DNA of 57,117 nt from Clostridiales bacterium (GTDB lineage Bacteria; Bacillota; Clostridia; Oscillospirales; CAG-272), in contig QALR01000004.1 of the NCBI GenBank assembly GCA_003150035.1, positions 1-57,117 of the forward strand. The letters are read 5' to 3'. Made by a program: the position numbers and the translations under genes. This document shows, piece by piece, positions 1-9,799 of this stretch (positions are counted from its first letter, which is position 1; the number at the start of each line of letters is the position of its first letter). Below the pieces are notes generated by a model that searched no databases, was not told where the DNA came from, and saw only the letters and a program-made list of their open reading frames with translations.

Positions 1-141
1 TGAGTCAAATGTCCATGTCAAGTTATCTCCATCAGCTCCGCATGTGCCGCTGGCGTCTGCGCCACTTGTCATCATCACGAGCAGGCAGCACAGCGCCGCT
101 GCCACAGCCACCAGAATCAAAAGTTTGCTTCTCCTTTTCAT
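1..141 (-). CDS. BspA-like LRR secreted protein, N-terminal part (cut by window edge)
   Basis: The first 47 codons of a third member of the BspA-like array. The start ATG lies at 141-139 and the frame is open to base 1. The peptide begins MKRRSKLLIL, followed by an Ala/Leu-rich signal peptide and a mature start SGTCGADGDNLTWTF that nearly matches the two complete paralogues downstream on the map. The 40 bp between this start and the stop of the next gene carry an AACCTCC (GGAGGTT on the coding strand) ribosome site. The rest of the protein lies outside the window, so LRR and dockerin content is inferred from the paralogues only. Confidence 0.85.
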   Translation of the reverse strand, partial: MKRRSKLLILVAVAAALCCLLVMMTSGADASGTCGADGDNLTWTFDS

Positions 142-181
142 TCCTTTTTCAACCTCCTAAGATTTTCAATGCTTGCCCACT

Positions 182-3100
182 CTACGGAAGCGGATACTGC
201 TCCGGCAGGAAGGTATGCTTCAACAGATAGACTGCATCGTCGCTGTCCACTTTGCCGTCCTCGTTCATGTCACCGCTTCCACTGAGTGGATACTGCTCCG
301 GCAAGAAGGTATGCTTCAACAGATAGATGGCATCGTCGCTGTTGATAGTTCCGTCTCCGTTGACATCGCCGGGAGCGTAGGGCTCCTCCTCTGTCAGGGC
401 GACAAAGGCTCGACCATATTTCTCAGCATAGGCTTGCGCCGTGGAGCCGGCATAGCCGTAGATGGTTGCAGTAGCAGAGATAGTGTCACTGCTATCGTAT
501 ATCGCCACATTACGAGATAAAATTGTGATGCTCGTGAGACTGCGGCACCCATAGAACGCCCATACCCCTAGCTTGGTCACACCTTCCGGTATTACAATGC
601 TTGTCAAACTGCTACAGCAATTGAAAGTATAGCTCCCAATGCTTGACACGCTTGATGGGATTTCTATGCTTGCCAAGCTGCTACAGCCCTGGAACGCCCC
701 ATGCCCGATGCTCGTCACACTTGATGGGATCTCGATGCTTGTCAGACTTCTGCAGGTATCGAAAGCATAGTTCCCGATGCTCGTCACGCTACCGTCTGTG
801 GGGATCACACTGTTTTTGCAGCCTGCAACTAAGGTTTTACTTGCTGTTTCTATTATACAATTTCCTGCACTGTGATAGACGCTGTTTCCTTCTGCGACTG
901 TAATACTTTCGATACTACGACATCCAAAGAACGCCTGATTCCCGATACTCGTTACGCTCGACGGTATCTCGATGCTTGTTAGGCTGCTGCAGACAGAGAA
1001 CGCCTGTTGCCCGACTCTCATCACTCCCTCTGGGATCTCAATGCTCGTCAGGCTGCTGCAGCCATAGAACGCACGGATTCCGATACTCGTCACACTCGAT
1101 GGAATTGTATAGGCAGTTTCTGTTTTTCCTGCAGGATAGCAGACGAGTATCGTTTGATCTTTGTTGAATAAAACTCCGTCTACAGACTGATAGGCTTGAT
1201 TGTTGTCATCTACTGTAATGCTCTCAAGACTGCTACAGTTATAGAACGCAAACTTCCCGACGCTCGTCACACCTTCTGCGATTTCTACTGTTTGGATTGA
1301 GTTACGGTAAGAATACCATGGAGTTTGACCATAACTATACTCCTCCATCTCACCCGTCCCGCTGATGATGAGCTTGCCTGTTGAAGAGACAAAAGTCCAC
1401 GTCAAGTTATCTCCCTCGGCACCGCATGTGCCGCTGGAAATAGTTGTCGGCGGGATTGCCTCTGTTTTAGTCGCTCCACATGCTGTACAAGTGTAAGTTT
1501 TTACACCCTGTGAGGTCGAGGTTGGCTCTGTCGTTATCTTTCCGTTGTCCCATGTGTGGTCGGCATATTCCACATCGCCGCAGGAGCAGGTGTGCTTATG
1601 CTGCGTTTCGTCATATTTTTCCCATTCGCCATATGTATGCTCATGTGTGGGTTCATCCAATGCGACAAAAGTGCGACCATATTTCTCAGCATAGGCTTGC
1701 GCTGTAGAGCCGGCATAGCCGTAGATGGTTACGGTGGTAGGAATGGTGTAACTGTTATCATATATCTCCACATCACGAGATAAAATCGTGATGCTCGTAA
1801 GATTGCGGCAATTATAGAACGCCCTATTCCCGATACTCGTCACACCCGATGGGATCTCGATGCTCGTCAGACTGCTGCAACCAGAGAACACATAATCCCC
1901 GATACTCGTCATGCTTGACAGGATTTCGATACTCGTCAGGCTACGGCAAGCTTCGAAAGCATAGGACGCAACCACTTTTGTTTGCTCATGAATTACGCAT
2001 GAGATGATATCCGTTGTTTTTGACGCTATCAACACTAAATATGGATTTTGAGCGTTTCCCAAGTAAAGTCCGTTATCATATTCGTTGTACTTCAGACTGC
2101 TGCATCCCAAGAACGCCCAACCCCCTATGCTCGACAGCTGGCTGTTTTCGCCAAAAGTTACACTTGTCAGACTGCTACAGTTATAGAACGCCATATGCCC
2201 GATGCTTGTCACACTCGATGGTATGACTATGCTTGTCAGACTGCTACAACCATCGAACGCACTATACCTGATGCTCGTCACGCTGCCGTCCGCAGGGATC
2301 ACGCTGTTTTCACAGCCTCGAATCAACGTTTTGCTTGCGGTTTCCATTAAGCAGTTTCCTTCGCTGTGATAGACACGGTTTCCTTCTGCTACTACAATGC
2401 TTTCAAGGCTACCACAACCAGAGAATGCACCGCTCCCGATGCTCGTCACGCTCGATGGAATTACAATACTCGTCAGACTCTCGCAGTCAGAGAACGCATA
2501 CCCCCCGATGCTCGTTACACTCGATGGTATCTCGATGCTTATCAGACTGCTACAGGATCGGAACGCAACATCCCCGATGCTCGTCACTCCGTCTGGGATA
2601 ATCACATGGTGCACGCCCCTCATCTCATAGATTTCACTGCTACTGCCATTGATATCTTGAGGCAAGGTCACTGTCTCTTCTTTACCGAAATAAGCAATCA
2701 GTTGATATTTCCCGTTTTGTTTTTTGAAAAGAAAGCCGTCCTCTGTGTCGATGTATTCCGCACCGTCATTCTTATATGTCTTGTTCCCATCTTTGTCGAC
2801 AATCAATTTAGCGTTTTGAGCAATACTTCCATAATCACTACTACCAATCGCCAATGCTAAGTCGCTGTTGTTATATATCACATAGAGACTGCTGCAGCCA
2901 GAGAACGCATTGCTCCCGATGCTCGTCACTCCCGATGGTATTTCGATGCTCGTTAGACTGCGGCAATATTGGAACGCACAGTCCCCAATGCTCGTCACAC
3001 TTGATGGGATCTCGATGCTCGTTAGACTACTGCAGCCCTCGAACACACTACCCCCGATACTCGTTAGTTGACTGTTTTCTCCAAATGTTACGCTCATCAG

Positions 3101-4924
3101 ACTGCTGCAACCATCGAACGCACTATGCCCAATGCTCGTCACACTCGATGGTATCTCGATGCTCGTCAGACTGGTGCAACCATTGAACGCACTATACCCA
3201 ATGCTCGTCACACCGTCTGGGATTACGATACTTGTCAGACCGGTGCAATGACCGAACGTCCAATTCCCGATGCTCGTCACACTCGATGGTATCTCGATGC
3301 TCGTTAGACTGCTACAATCATAGAACGCACCGCTCCCGATGCTCGTTACACTGCCGTCTGTGGGAATCACACTGTTTTTGCAGCCTGCAATCAAGGTTTT
3401 GCTTGCAGTTTCTATTAAGCAGTTTCCTGCACTGTGATAGACACGGTTTCCTTCTGCTACTACAATGCTTTCAAGACTGCCGCAATTCCAGAATGCATTG
3501 TCCCCAATGCTTGTCACACTCGATGGAATCTCGATGCTCGTTAGACTGCTACAATCATAGAACGCACCGCTCCCGATGCTTGTCACACTCGATGGAATCT
3601 CGATGCTCGTTAGACTGCGGCAATATTGGAACGCATTGTCCCCAATGCTCGTCACACTTGATGGTATCTCGATGCTTGTAAGACTACTGCAACCATAGAA
3701 CGCATTTTCTCCGATGTTCGTCACACCTTCCGGTATTTCGATGCTTGTAAGGCTACTGCAACGCTGGAACGCTCTATTTCCAATGCTCGTCACTCCTTCC
3801 GGTATGACTATGCTTGTCAAACTGCTGCAGCCAGAGAATGCATTATCCCCAATGCTCGTAACGCTTGATGGAATTTCAATGTTTGTCAGACTGCTACAGT
3901 TATAGAACGCCCTATGCCCGATACTCGTCGCGTTCGATGGTATCTCGATGCTCGTTAGACTGCTGCAGCCATCGAACGCCCAATCCCCGATGCTCGTTAC
4001 GCTCGATGGAATCATATAGGAAGTTTCTGTTTTTCCCGCAGGATAGCAAATGAGTGTCGTTTGGTCTTTGCTAAACAAAACTCCGTCTATAGATTGATAG
4101 GATTGATTGTTGACATCTACTGTAATGCTCTCAAGACTGCTGCAACTAGAGAACGCACTACTCCCGATGCTCGTCACGCTAGATGGGATCTCGATGCTCG
4201 TGAGACTGCTACAGCCAGAGAATGCACCGCTCCCGATGCTCGTCACACTCGACGGAATCTCGATGCTCGTTAGACTACTGCAGCCCTCGAACACACTACC
4301 CCCGATACTCGTTAGTTGACTGTTTTCTCCAAATGTTACGCTCATCAGACTGCTGCAACCATCGAACGCATTATACCTGATGCTCGTCACGCTCGATGGT
4401 ATCTCGATGCTTGTAAGACTGCGGCAGTAAGAAAACGCATAATTCCCAATGCTCGTCACCCCGTCTGGAATCGTAATGCTCGTCAAACTGCTGCAGTATT
4501 GGAACGCCCCAGCCCCGATGCTTGTTACACTTGATGGTATCTCGATGCTCGTCAGGCTGCTGCAATTAGAGAACGCCCAATCCCCAATGCTCGTCACACT
4601 CGACGGAATCTCGATGCTTGTCAGGCTGCTACAGTAAAAAAACGCAAAATTACTGATGCTCGTCACGCCGTTAGCTATTTCTACTGCCTTGATTGAGTTA
4701 CGGTAAGAATACCATGGTACTGAACTGCTGCTGTTATAATCCCCCATCGCTCCTGTGCCACTGATGGTGAGCTTGCCTGTCGATGAATCAAAAGTCCATG
4801 TCAAGTTATCTCCCTCGGCGCCGCATGTGCCGCTTGCGTTTGCCCCGCTTGTCAACATCACGAGCAGGCAACACAGCGCCGCTGCCACAGCCACCAGAAT
4901 CAAAAGTTTGCTTCTCCTTTTCAT
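182..4924 (-). CDS. BspA-like leucine-rich-repeat protein with C-terminal dockerin-like repeats (1580 aa)
   Basis: A large secreted protein. A signal peptide occupies residues 1-30. The body is dozens of LRR_5 (BspA/TpLRR) units of about 23 residues built on SLTSIEIPSSVTSIG and AFxGCSSL. Residues about 1080-1165 hold a His/Cys-containing linker (HTYGEWEKYDETQHKH, then CTACGATKTEAIP). After it the mature N-terminal motif SGTCGAEGDNLTWTF reappears near 1166 and a second LRR block follows, so the gene looks like a fusion of two array members. The last 62 residues carry two DxNxDGxxxSDD calcium loops (GDVNGDGTINSDD and GDMNEDGKVDSDD) typical of dockerin type I repeats. In this family such proteins act as surface or secreted adhesins, and dockerins bind cohesins; no cohesin gene is visible here. 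Only 47 bp separate it from the upstream paralogue, with no promoter seen, so co-transcription is likely. Confidence 0.9.
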   Translation of the reverse strand: MKRRSKLLILVAVAAALCCLLVMLTSGANASGTCGAEGDNLTWTFDSSTGKLTISGTGAMGDYNSSSSVPWYSYRNSIKAVEIANGVTSISNFAFFYCSSLTSIEIPSSVTSIGDWAFSNCSSLTSIEIPSSVTSIGAGAFQYCSSLTSITIPDGVTSIGNYAFSYCRSLTSIEIPSSVTSIRYNAFDGCSSLMSVTFGENSQLTSIGGSVFEGCSSLTSIEIPSSVTSIGSGAFSGCSSLTSIEIPSSVTSIGSSAFSSCSSLESITVDVNNQSYQSIDGVLFSKDQTTLICYPAGKTETSYMIPSSVTSIGDWAFDGCSSLTSIEIPSNATSIGHRAFYNCSSLTNIEIPSSVTSIGDNAFSGCSSLTSIVIPEGVTSIGNRAFQRCSSLTSIEIPEGVTNIGENAFYGCSSLTSIEIPSSVTSIGDNAFQYCRSLTSIEIPSSVTSIGSGAFYDCSSLTSIEIPSSVTSIGDNAFWNCGSLESIVVAEGNRVYHSAGNCLIETASKTLIAGCKNSVIPTDGSVTSIGSGAFYDCSSLTSIEIPSSVTSIGNWTFGHCTGLTSIVIPDGVTSIGYSAFNGCTSLTSIEIPSSVTSIGHSAFDGCSSLMSVTFGENSQLTSIGGSVFEGCSSLTSIEIPSSVTSIGDCAFQYCRSLTSIEIPSGVTSIGSNAFSGCSSLYVIYNNSDLALAIGSSDYGSIAQNAKLIVDKDGNKTYKNDGAEYIDTEDGFLFKKQNGKYQLIAYFGKEETVTLPQDINGSSSEIYEMRGVHHVIIPDGVTSIGDVAFRSCSSLISIEIPSSVTSIGGYAFSDCESLTSIVIPSSVTSIGSGAFSGCGSLESIVVAEGNRVYHSEGNCLMETASKTLIRGCENSVIPADGSVTSIRYSAFDGCSSLTSIVIPSSVTSIGHMAFYNCSSLTSVTFGENSQLSSIGGWAFLGCSSLKYNEYDNGLYLGNAQNPYLVLIASKTTDIISCVIHEQTKVVASYAFEACRSLTSIEILSSMTSIGDYVFSGCSSLTSIEIPSGVTSIGNRAFYNCRNLTSITILSRDVEIYDNSYTIPTTVTIYGYAGSTAQAYAEKYGRTFVALDEPTHEHTYGEWEKYDETQHKHTCSCGDVEYADHTWDNGKITTEPTSTSQGVKTYTCTACGATKTEAIPPTTISSGTCGAEGDNLTWTFVSSTGKLIISGTGEMEEYSYGQTPWYSYRNSIQTVEIAEGVTSVGKFAFYNCSSLESITVDDNNQAYQSVDGVLFNKDQTILVCYPAGKTETAYTIPSSVTSIGIRAFYGCSSLTSIEIPEGVMRVGQQAFSVCSSLTSIEIPSSVTSIGNQAFFGCRSIESITVAEGNSVYHSAGNCIIETASKTLVAGCKNSVIPTDGSVTSIGNYAFDTCRSLTSIEIPSSVTSIGHGAFQGCSSLASIEIPSSVSSIGSYTFNCCSSLTSIVIPEGVTKLGVWAFYGCRSLTSITILSRNVAIYDSSDTISATATIYGYAGSTAQAYAEKYGRAFVALTEEEPYAPGDVNGDGTINSDDAIYLLKHTFLPEQYPLSGSGDMNEDGKVDSDDAVYLLKHTFLPEQYPLP

Positions 4925-4971
4925 TCCTTTTTCAACCTCCTAAAATTTTCAATGCTTGCTCTTGTCACTCT

Positions 4972-7710
4972 CTACGGAAGCGGATACTGCTCTGGTAGGA
5001 AAGTATGCTTCAGCAGATATACCGCGTCGTCGCTGTCTACCTTGCCGTCGCCGTTCATGTCACCGCTTCCACTGAGTGGATACTGCTCCGGCAAGAAGGT
5101 ATGCTTCAGCAGATAAATGGCATCGTCACTATTGATGATTTCGTCTCCGTTGATGTCACCGGGAGCGTAGGGCTCCTCCTCTGTCAGGGCGGCAAAGGCG
5201 TGACCATATTTCTCAGCATAGGCTTGCGCCGTAGAGCCAGCATAGCCGTAGATGGTTGTGGTGGCAGGGATGGTAGCACTGCTATCGTATATCTCCACAT
5301 CGCGGGATAGAATTGTGATGTTCGTGAGACTGCGGCAGCCAGAGAACGCATAATCCCCGATACTCGTCACACTTGATGGTATCTCGATGCTTGTCAGGCT
5401 GATGCAGACAGAGAACACACCATCCCCGATGCTTGTCAACTGACTGTTTTCGCCAAAGGTTACGCTTGTTAGGCTATGGCAGCCACCGAACGCATAATCC
5501 CCAATGCACGTCACACTCGATGGTATTTCGATGCTTGTAAGACTGTTGCAATAACCGAACGCAAAATACCCGATGCTCGTCACGCTCGATGGGATCTCAA
5601 TGCTCGTCAGGCCGCTGCAGCCATAGAACGCCCAATCCTCGATGCTCGTCACGCTGCCATCTGTGGGAATCATGCTGTTTTTACAGCCTGCAACTAAGGT
5701 TTTGCTTGCTGTTTCTATCAGGCAGTTTCCGGCGCTGTGATAAGCGTTATTCCCTTCTGCGACTGTCATGCTCGTAAGACTGTCGCAGCAAGAGAACGCT
5801 TGATTCCCAATACTCGTCACACTCGATGGGATCTCAATGCTTGTCAGCCTCTCGCAGCCAAAGAACGCACAATTCCCGATACTCGTCACTCCATATGGGA
5901 TATCGATGCTTGTTAAACTGCTGCAGTCATAGAACGCCCCATTCCCAATGCTCGTCACGCTCGATGGGATCTCGATGCTTGTGAGACTGCTGCAGTTATC
6001 GAACGCATAATCCCCAATGCTCGTCACTCCCTCTGGAGTCGTATAACCAACTTCTGCTTTTCCCGCAGGATAGCAAATGAGTGTCGTTTGGTCTTTGCTG
6101 AACAAAACTCCATCTGTAGACTGATAGGTCTGATTGTGGTCATCTACTGTAATGTTTGTCAAACTTGTGCAGCCAGAGAACGCACTTCTTCCAATGCTCG
6201 TCACGCTCGATGGAATTTCGATACTTGTGAGATTGCAGCAGTAAGCGAACGCACAATTCCCGATGCTCGTCACACTCGACGGGATCTCAATGCTTGTCAG
6301 CCTCTCGCAGTAATAGAACGCATAATCCCCGATGCTCGTCACACTCGATGGTATCTCGATGTTTTTAAGACTCCTGCAACCATCGAACGCGTTGTTCCCG
6401 ATGCTCGTTACTCCGTCGGAAATGATAACATTTCGCACACCTCGCATCTGGTAGATCTCATATCTGTTGCCGTTGATATCCTTGGGCAAGGTCACTGTTT
6501 CTTCTGCGCCAAAATAGGCAATCAGTTGATATTCCCCATTTTGTTTTTTGAAAAGAAAGCCTTCTTCTGTGTCGATGTATTCCGCGCCGTCATTTCGATA
6601 TGTCTTATTTCCATTTTTATTGATAATCAATTTGGCAAATTGTGCAATATCACCATAGGAACTGCTGCCGATTTGCAAAGCAAAATTACTGTTATTATAT
6701 ATTATATAAAGGCTCATACAGTTAGTGAACGCATTCCCCCCGATGCTCGCCACACTGGATGGAATCTCGATGCTCGTGAGACTGATACAGCTTTGGAACG
6801 CCCCAATCCCAATGCTCGTCAACTTGCTGTTTTCGCCAAAAATTACGCTCGCGAGACGGCTACAACCATTATACGCATAATTCCTGATGCTCGTCACGCT
6901 CGATGGGATCTCGATACTTGTGAGACTGATACAGTCATTGAACGCATCATACCCGATGCTCGTCACTCCGTCAGGAATCGTATAGGCGGTTTCTGTTTTT
7001 CCTGCCGGATAGCAGACAAGCGTCGTTTGGTCTTTGCTAAACAAAACTCCATCTATTGACCGATAGGATAGATTGTTGTCATCTACTATAATGCTTGTGA
7101 GACTACTACAACCATTGAACGCATAACTACTAATGCTCATCACGCTTAATGGAATCTCGATGCTTGTGAGACTGCTACAGCCCTGGAACGCATCATACCC
7201 GATGCTCGTCACACTACCATCCGTGGGGATCACGCTGTTTTTACAGCCGGCAATCAAGGTTTTGCTTACTGTTTCTATCAGGCAATTCCCTGCGCTGTGA
7301 TAGGCTCTGTTTCCTTCTGCTACAGTAATGCTCTCGAGACTGTCGCAATAATTGAACGCACCAACCCCTATGCTCGTAACGCTCGATGGGATCTCGATGC
7401 TTGTCAGACTACTACAGTAAAAAAACGCAAAATTACTGATGCTCGTCACGCCGTCGGGAATTTCTACTGCCTTGATTGAGTTACGGTAAGAATACCATGG
7501 TACTGAACTGCTGCTGCTGTTATATTCCTTCATCTCACCTGTGCCGCTGATGGTGAGCTTGCCTGTCGTTGAATCAAACGTCCATGTCAGGTTATCTCCC
7601 TCGGCGCCGCATGTGCCGCTGGCGTCTGCTCCGCTTGTCGCCGTCACGAGCAGGCAGCACAGCGCCGCTGCCACTACTGCCAGAATCAAAAGTTTGCTTC
7701 TCCTTTTCAT
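4972..7710 (-). CDS. BspA-like leucine-rich-repeat protein with C-terminal dockerin-like repeats (912 aa)
   Basis: A paralogue of the downstream 1580-residue protein with the same MKRRSKLLIL signal peptide and the same mature start. It has one continuous LRR_5 region interrupted by a non-LRR insert encoded near 6420-6720 (FLFKKQNGEYQLIAYFG), which also occurs in the larger paralogue. Residues 851-912 form the paired dockerin-like loops (GDINGDEIINSDD and GDMNGDGKVDSDD). The first loop carries E where the paralogues have G, a possible weakening. The ribosome site GGAGGTT precedes the ATG at 7710. Just upstream, instead of a promoter, lies a fragment of another dockerin. Expected location is outside the cell, possibly docked to a cohesin-bearing scaffold. 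Confidence 0.9.
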   Translation of the reverse strand: MKRRSKLLILAVVAAALCCLLVTATSGADASGTCGAEGDNLTWTFDSTTGKLTISGTGEMKEYNSSSSSVPWYSYRNSIKAVEIPDGVTSISNFAFFYCSSLTSIEIPSSVTSIGVGAFNYCDSLESITVAEGNRAYHSAGNCLIETVSKTLIAGCKNSVIPTDGSVTSIGYDAFQGCSSLTSIEIPLSVMSISSYAFNGCSSLTSIIVDDNNLSYRSIDGVLFSKDQTTLVCYPAGKTETAYTIPDGVTSIGYDAFNDCISLTSIEIPSSVTSIRNYAYNGCSRLASVIFGENSKLTSIGIGAFQSCISLTSIEIPSSVASIGGNAFTNCMSLYIIYNNSNFALQIGSSSYGDIAQFAKLIINKNGNKTYRNDGAEYIDTEEGFLFKKQNGEYQLIAYFGAEETVTLPKDINGNRYEIYQMRGVRNVIISDGVTSIGNNAFDGCRSLKNIEIPSSVTSIGDYAFYYCERLTSIEIPSSVTSIGNCAFAYCCNLTSIEIPSSVTSIGRSAFSGCTSLTNITVDDHNQTYQSTDGVLFSKDQTTLICYPAGKAEVGYTTPEGVTSIGDYAFDNCSSLTSIEIPSSVTSIGNGAFYDCSSLTSIDIPYGVTSIGNCAFFGCERLTSIEIPSSVTSIGNQAFSCCDSLTSMTVAEGNNAYHSAGNCLIETASKTLVAGCKNSMIPTDGSVTSIEDWAFYGCSGLTSIEIPSSVTSIGYFAFGYCNSLTSIEIPSSVTCIGDYAFGGCHSLTSVTFGENSQLTSIGDGVFSVCISLTSIEIPSSVTSIGDYAFSGCRSLTNITILSRDVEIYDSSATIPATTTIYGYAGSTAQAYAEKYGHAFAALTEEEPYAPGDINGDEIINSDDAIYLLKHTFLPEQYPLSGSGDMNGDGKVDSDDAVYLLKHTFLPEQYPLP

Positions 7711-7750
7711 TCCTTTTTCAACCTCCTAAGATTTTCAATGCTTCTACTTT

Positions 7751-7834
7751 CTACGGAAGCGGATACTGCTCTGGCAGGAAAGTATGCTTCAGCAGATATA
7801 CCGCGTCGTCGCTGTCTACCTTGCCGTCGCCGTT
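7751..7834 (-). pseudogene. Remnant of a fourth BspA-like gene (last 27 codons of the dockerin)
   Basis: Read on the minus strand, these bases encode NGDGKVDSDDAVYLLKHTFL and then PEQYPLP plus a stop, identical to the end of the 912-residue paralogue. The match stops at 7834, and further upstream the sequence turns AT-rich and unrelated. The spacing to the next gene (40 bp) is the normal spacing of the array. The simplest reading is that another array member once stood here and was deleted or replaced up to its last half-dockerin. A short in-frame ATG at 7843 could initiate a 30-residue peptide, but no ribosome site supports it. Confidence 0.85.
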
Positions 7835-7891
7835 GACAAACATTAAAATTCGATTTTTTATGGGGAAACCACCTCATAAATCAAAATAAAT

Positions 7892-9526
7892 TTATTTCGT
7901 ATAAAAAATATCCCCTATCAGCACTCTATCGTTTTTTGTATCGTACCAAAATGCAAACGTTCTATTGTAATCTCTTGCATCAACATCAGTAAAAGTAAAT
8001 GTAATGGATCCGTTTTGTTTTGACACACGAAAAGTACCTATAAATTTTTTCTCCTTCTCTATGATATCTCCGTCAATTATTTTTTCTTCTACTGTCACGG
8101 TATTTTCGCTGAAAGAAAATTGAACTTTCCGCTTCAGTTGTTTTCTACTTTCCTCTATGCCATTATAGGTTAAAATATCCGATACTTCTGAATATGTTCC
8201 TTCAAGTTTATTCTTTTTCATATCTGATTCAATTTTTGATGTCTTCTGTAGAATAAACGCCCATATTGACCATACAATGCATAGTGCAAACAAGATAATT
8301 GTTCTTTTCTCTACTTCACATTCTATCTGGAAACTATTTGTTATTCCTGACGCTACTTCACTCAATTCCTCTCCATTAACCCATGAGAATATTATCATAT
8401 AAAGCCTTATGATATACATAAAAAATATCGTTAAAAGGTTAGTACTGAGGAACAAGAGCGATACTGTGATCGCGCTTTCTTCAATGTGCTCTTCAGTTTT
8501 TTTGGAATGAGCACACAATATAGTTAATAAAAAATTTAATATGCCAGATAGAACAGCCAGATAGGAAATAGCTATGATCAAACTAAGGATCCATCCGGGA
8601 AAATCCAATAGAAGCTCAACGATCAGTTTGAAAAGATCATTTGAATCTTCCACAGCAAAGTCTTCTGCTGTTATTGGAAAATCTAGTGCCGATCCGAATA
8701 TCCACAACGCACCTGCGCTATAAGTGCGAGTCCCTGCACCTGATATATGAACAGTAACCGTAGCAACATTCTCAAATAATAACGATAAAAAGACAATGCA
8801 CATAATCAAAGAAACAACTCTGAAAATAATTGCATTTGTGTTTCTCTTTTTTTCGCCTGGCATCACATCGACAATATGACAATCTCGATAAACAAAGAAC
8901 TTTCTAACAATTAGATAATAAATATATGTAGCTAAAAGCCCGATTTCCAGAATCAGAATAAACGAAGAAAAATATCCCACAGAATAATTAAAGACAATAG
9001 ACAATTCGCCTTCAAAAAGAAGACCAAAAAAGGGTATTAACAAAGATCTGCTGCCGTATACAATTGATACTATTATCAACACCACATTTGCGACTTTACT
9101 TTTATAGCATCCTTTAACGATCTCTGGTGGATTTTTCCCAAAATCATCTTTCTTTATCTTATTTATATATATTGCTACTATAATAAGACCAAAAAAGCAA
9201 CCGTAGAGCATTCCAACCATTGCGATATCATTGTCTTTATAAAATTTAAATTTAAAGAGAATCACCATTATTATCACGGCCCAGAAAAGGCCTGTTAATG
9301 GTGCATATGTTTTTTTATTACACTTAATATATGGGATCGATTCAAAATCAACACAACTATCGCGTTGGATATACACCTTTTTAATATATTGTGAAAATGG
9401 TAGAATAAACTTGTGAATGCAGAGTAACACTGAAAAAAATATTGTTCCACATAGCAAAACAATTACCCACCACGGGATACTGAAATCAAAATTATTGTCA
9501 AAATTCAAATAAAGGTTGGACAACAT
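7892..9526 (-). CDS. Polytopic membrane protein of unknown function (544 aa)
   Basis: I do not recognise the family. The protein has roughly ten hydrophobic segments spread over residues 15-420. A soluble C-terminal part of about 110 residues (from SKIESDMKKNKLEGTYSEV to the end) reads as alternating beta strands, possibly lipocalin-like. The start at 9526 has an ideal GGAGG seven bases upstream. Composition is clearly more AT-rich than the BspA array below it. No promoter is visible between the start and the dyad repeat at 9549-9572, which begins only 22 bp upstream, so expression should depend on the state of the neighbouring invertible segment or on readthrough from the recombinase gene. 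No terminator is evident between this gene and the BspA array. Confidence 0.75.
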   Translation of the reverse strand: MLSNLYLNFDNNFDFSIPWWVIVLLCGTIFFSVLLCIHKFILPFSQYIKKVYIQRDSCVDFESIPYIKCNKKTYAPLTGLFWAVIIMVILFKFKFYKDNDIAMVGMLYGCFFGLIIVAIYINKIKKDDFGKNPPEIVKGCYKSKVANVVLIIVSIVYGSRSLLIPFFGLLFEGELSIVFNYSVGYFSSFILILEIGLLATYIYYLIVRKFFVYRDCHIVDVMPGEKKRNTNAIIFRVVSLIMCIVFLSLLFENVATVTVHISGAGTRTYSAGALWIFGSALDFPITAEDFAVEDSNDLFKLIVELLLDFPGWILSLIIAISYLAVLSGILNFLLTILCAHSKKTEEHIEESAITVSLLFLSTNLLTIFFMYIIRLYMIIFSWVNGEELSEVASGITNSFQIECEVEKRTIILFALCIVWSIWAFILQKTSKIESDMKKNKLEGTYSEVSDILTYNGIEESRKQLKRKVQFSFSENTVTVEEKIIDGDIIEKEKKFIGTFRVSKQNGSITFTFTDVDARDYNRTFAFWYDTKNDRVLIGDIFYTK

Positions 9527-9548
9527 ATTTTTTCCTCCCTATGCGAAT

Positions 9549-9572
9549 ACCACATAATGGCGATTATGTGGT
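9549..9572. repeat. Left inverted dyad repeat of putative invertible segment
   Basis: A perfect dyad: arm ACCACATAAT, spacer GGCG, arm ATTATGTGGT. It matches the reverse complement of the repeat at 9800-9823 at 23 of 24 positions, including the asymmetric spacer, so the two copies are in inverted orientation. Two 10-bp arms around a short spacer is the usual core-site layout for tyrosine recombinases. Confidence 0.75.
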
Positions 9573-9620
9573 GAATACAAAATCGACTGCATAGCGAGGC
9601 AAGAGATAACAACAAAAATA

Positions 9621-9674
9621 GCGCCCGATGGCGCACGACTTTGAGACCAATGAAAGGTAAAATTTTCATTGGTC
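9621..9674 (-). terminator. Two hairpins inside the invertible segment
   Basis: Stem GCGCC/GGCGC at 9621-9634 is followed on the minus strand by TATTTTTGTT, like a leftward terminator. A second hairpin at 9645-9674 has a perfect 11-bp stem (GACCAATGAAA with TTTCATTGGTC). In the present orientation they would stop leftward transcription coming from the recombinase gene before it reaches the membrane-protein gene. Confidence 0.5.
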
Positions 9675-9747
9675 AGATTTATTATGCATTTTTTTCAAAA
9701 TTATTAAAATAATCTTAACTATTTTGCTGCTTTTTGTGGATTTAAGG

Positions 9748-9777
9748 TTGACAATAAGATGGTCTTAATGGTATTAT
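9748..9777 (+). promoter_or_regulatory. Promoter inside the invertible segment, currently facing right
   Basis: TTGACA at 9748-9753 and TATTAT at 9772-9777, spacer 18 bp. It lies between the inverted dyads and now points to the right, into the antisense strand of the recombinase gene. Inversion between the dyads would place its -10 near 9595-9600 facing left, about 65 bp from the start of the membrane-protein gene. Confidence 0.6.
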
Positions 9778-9799
9778 TAAGAAAATGGGAATAAAGAAT

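Larger units (their letters stand above)
1..7834 (-). repeat. Tandem array of near-identical BspA/dockerin genes
   Basis: Four gene copies or fragments share nearly the same signal-peptide region (141-1, 4924-4790, 7710-7570), the same dockerin end (182-370, 4972-5160, 7751-7834) and the same 40-47 bp spacers. Inside each gene a unit of about 69 bp repeats many times. Such long direct repeats favour unequal recombination, and the 7751-7834 remnant shows at least one loss. Confidence 0.8.

Noticed and set aside
1800..4700. Regularly spaced repeats that could be taken for a CRISPR array
   Set aside because: The repeats are coding LRR units in one long frame; neither repeats nor spacers have constant sequence, and no cas genes are present.
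6088..7059. Long plus-strand open frame (323 codons) across the BspA gene
   Set aside because: It is the antisense of LRR repeats with the same periodicity and composition. There is no ribosome site, and the minus-strand protein is clearly real.
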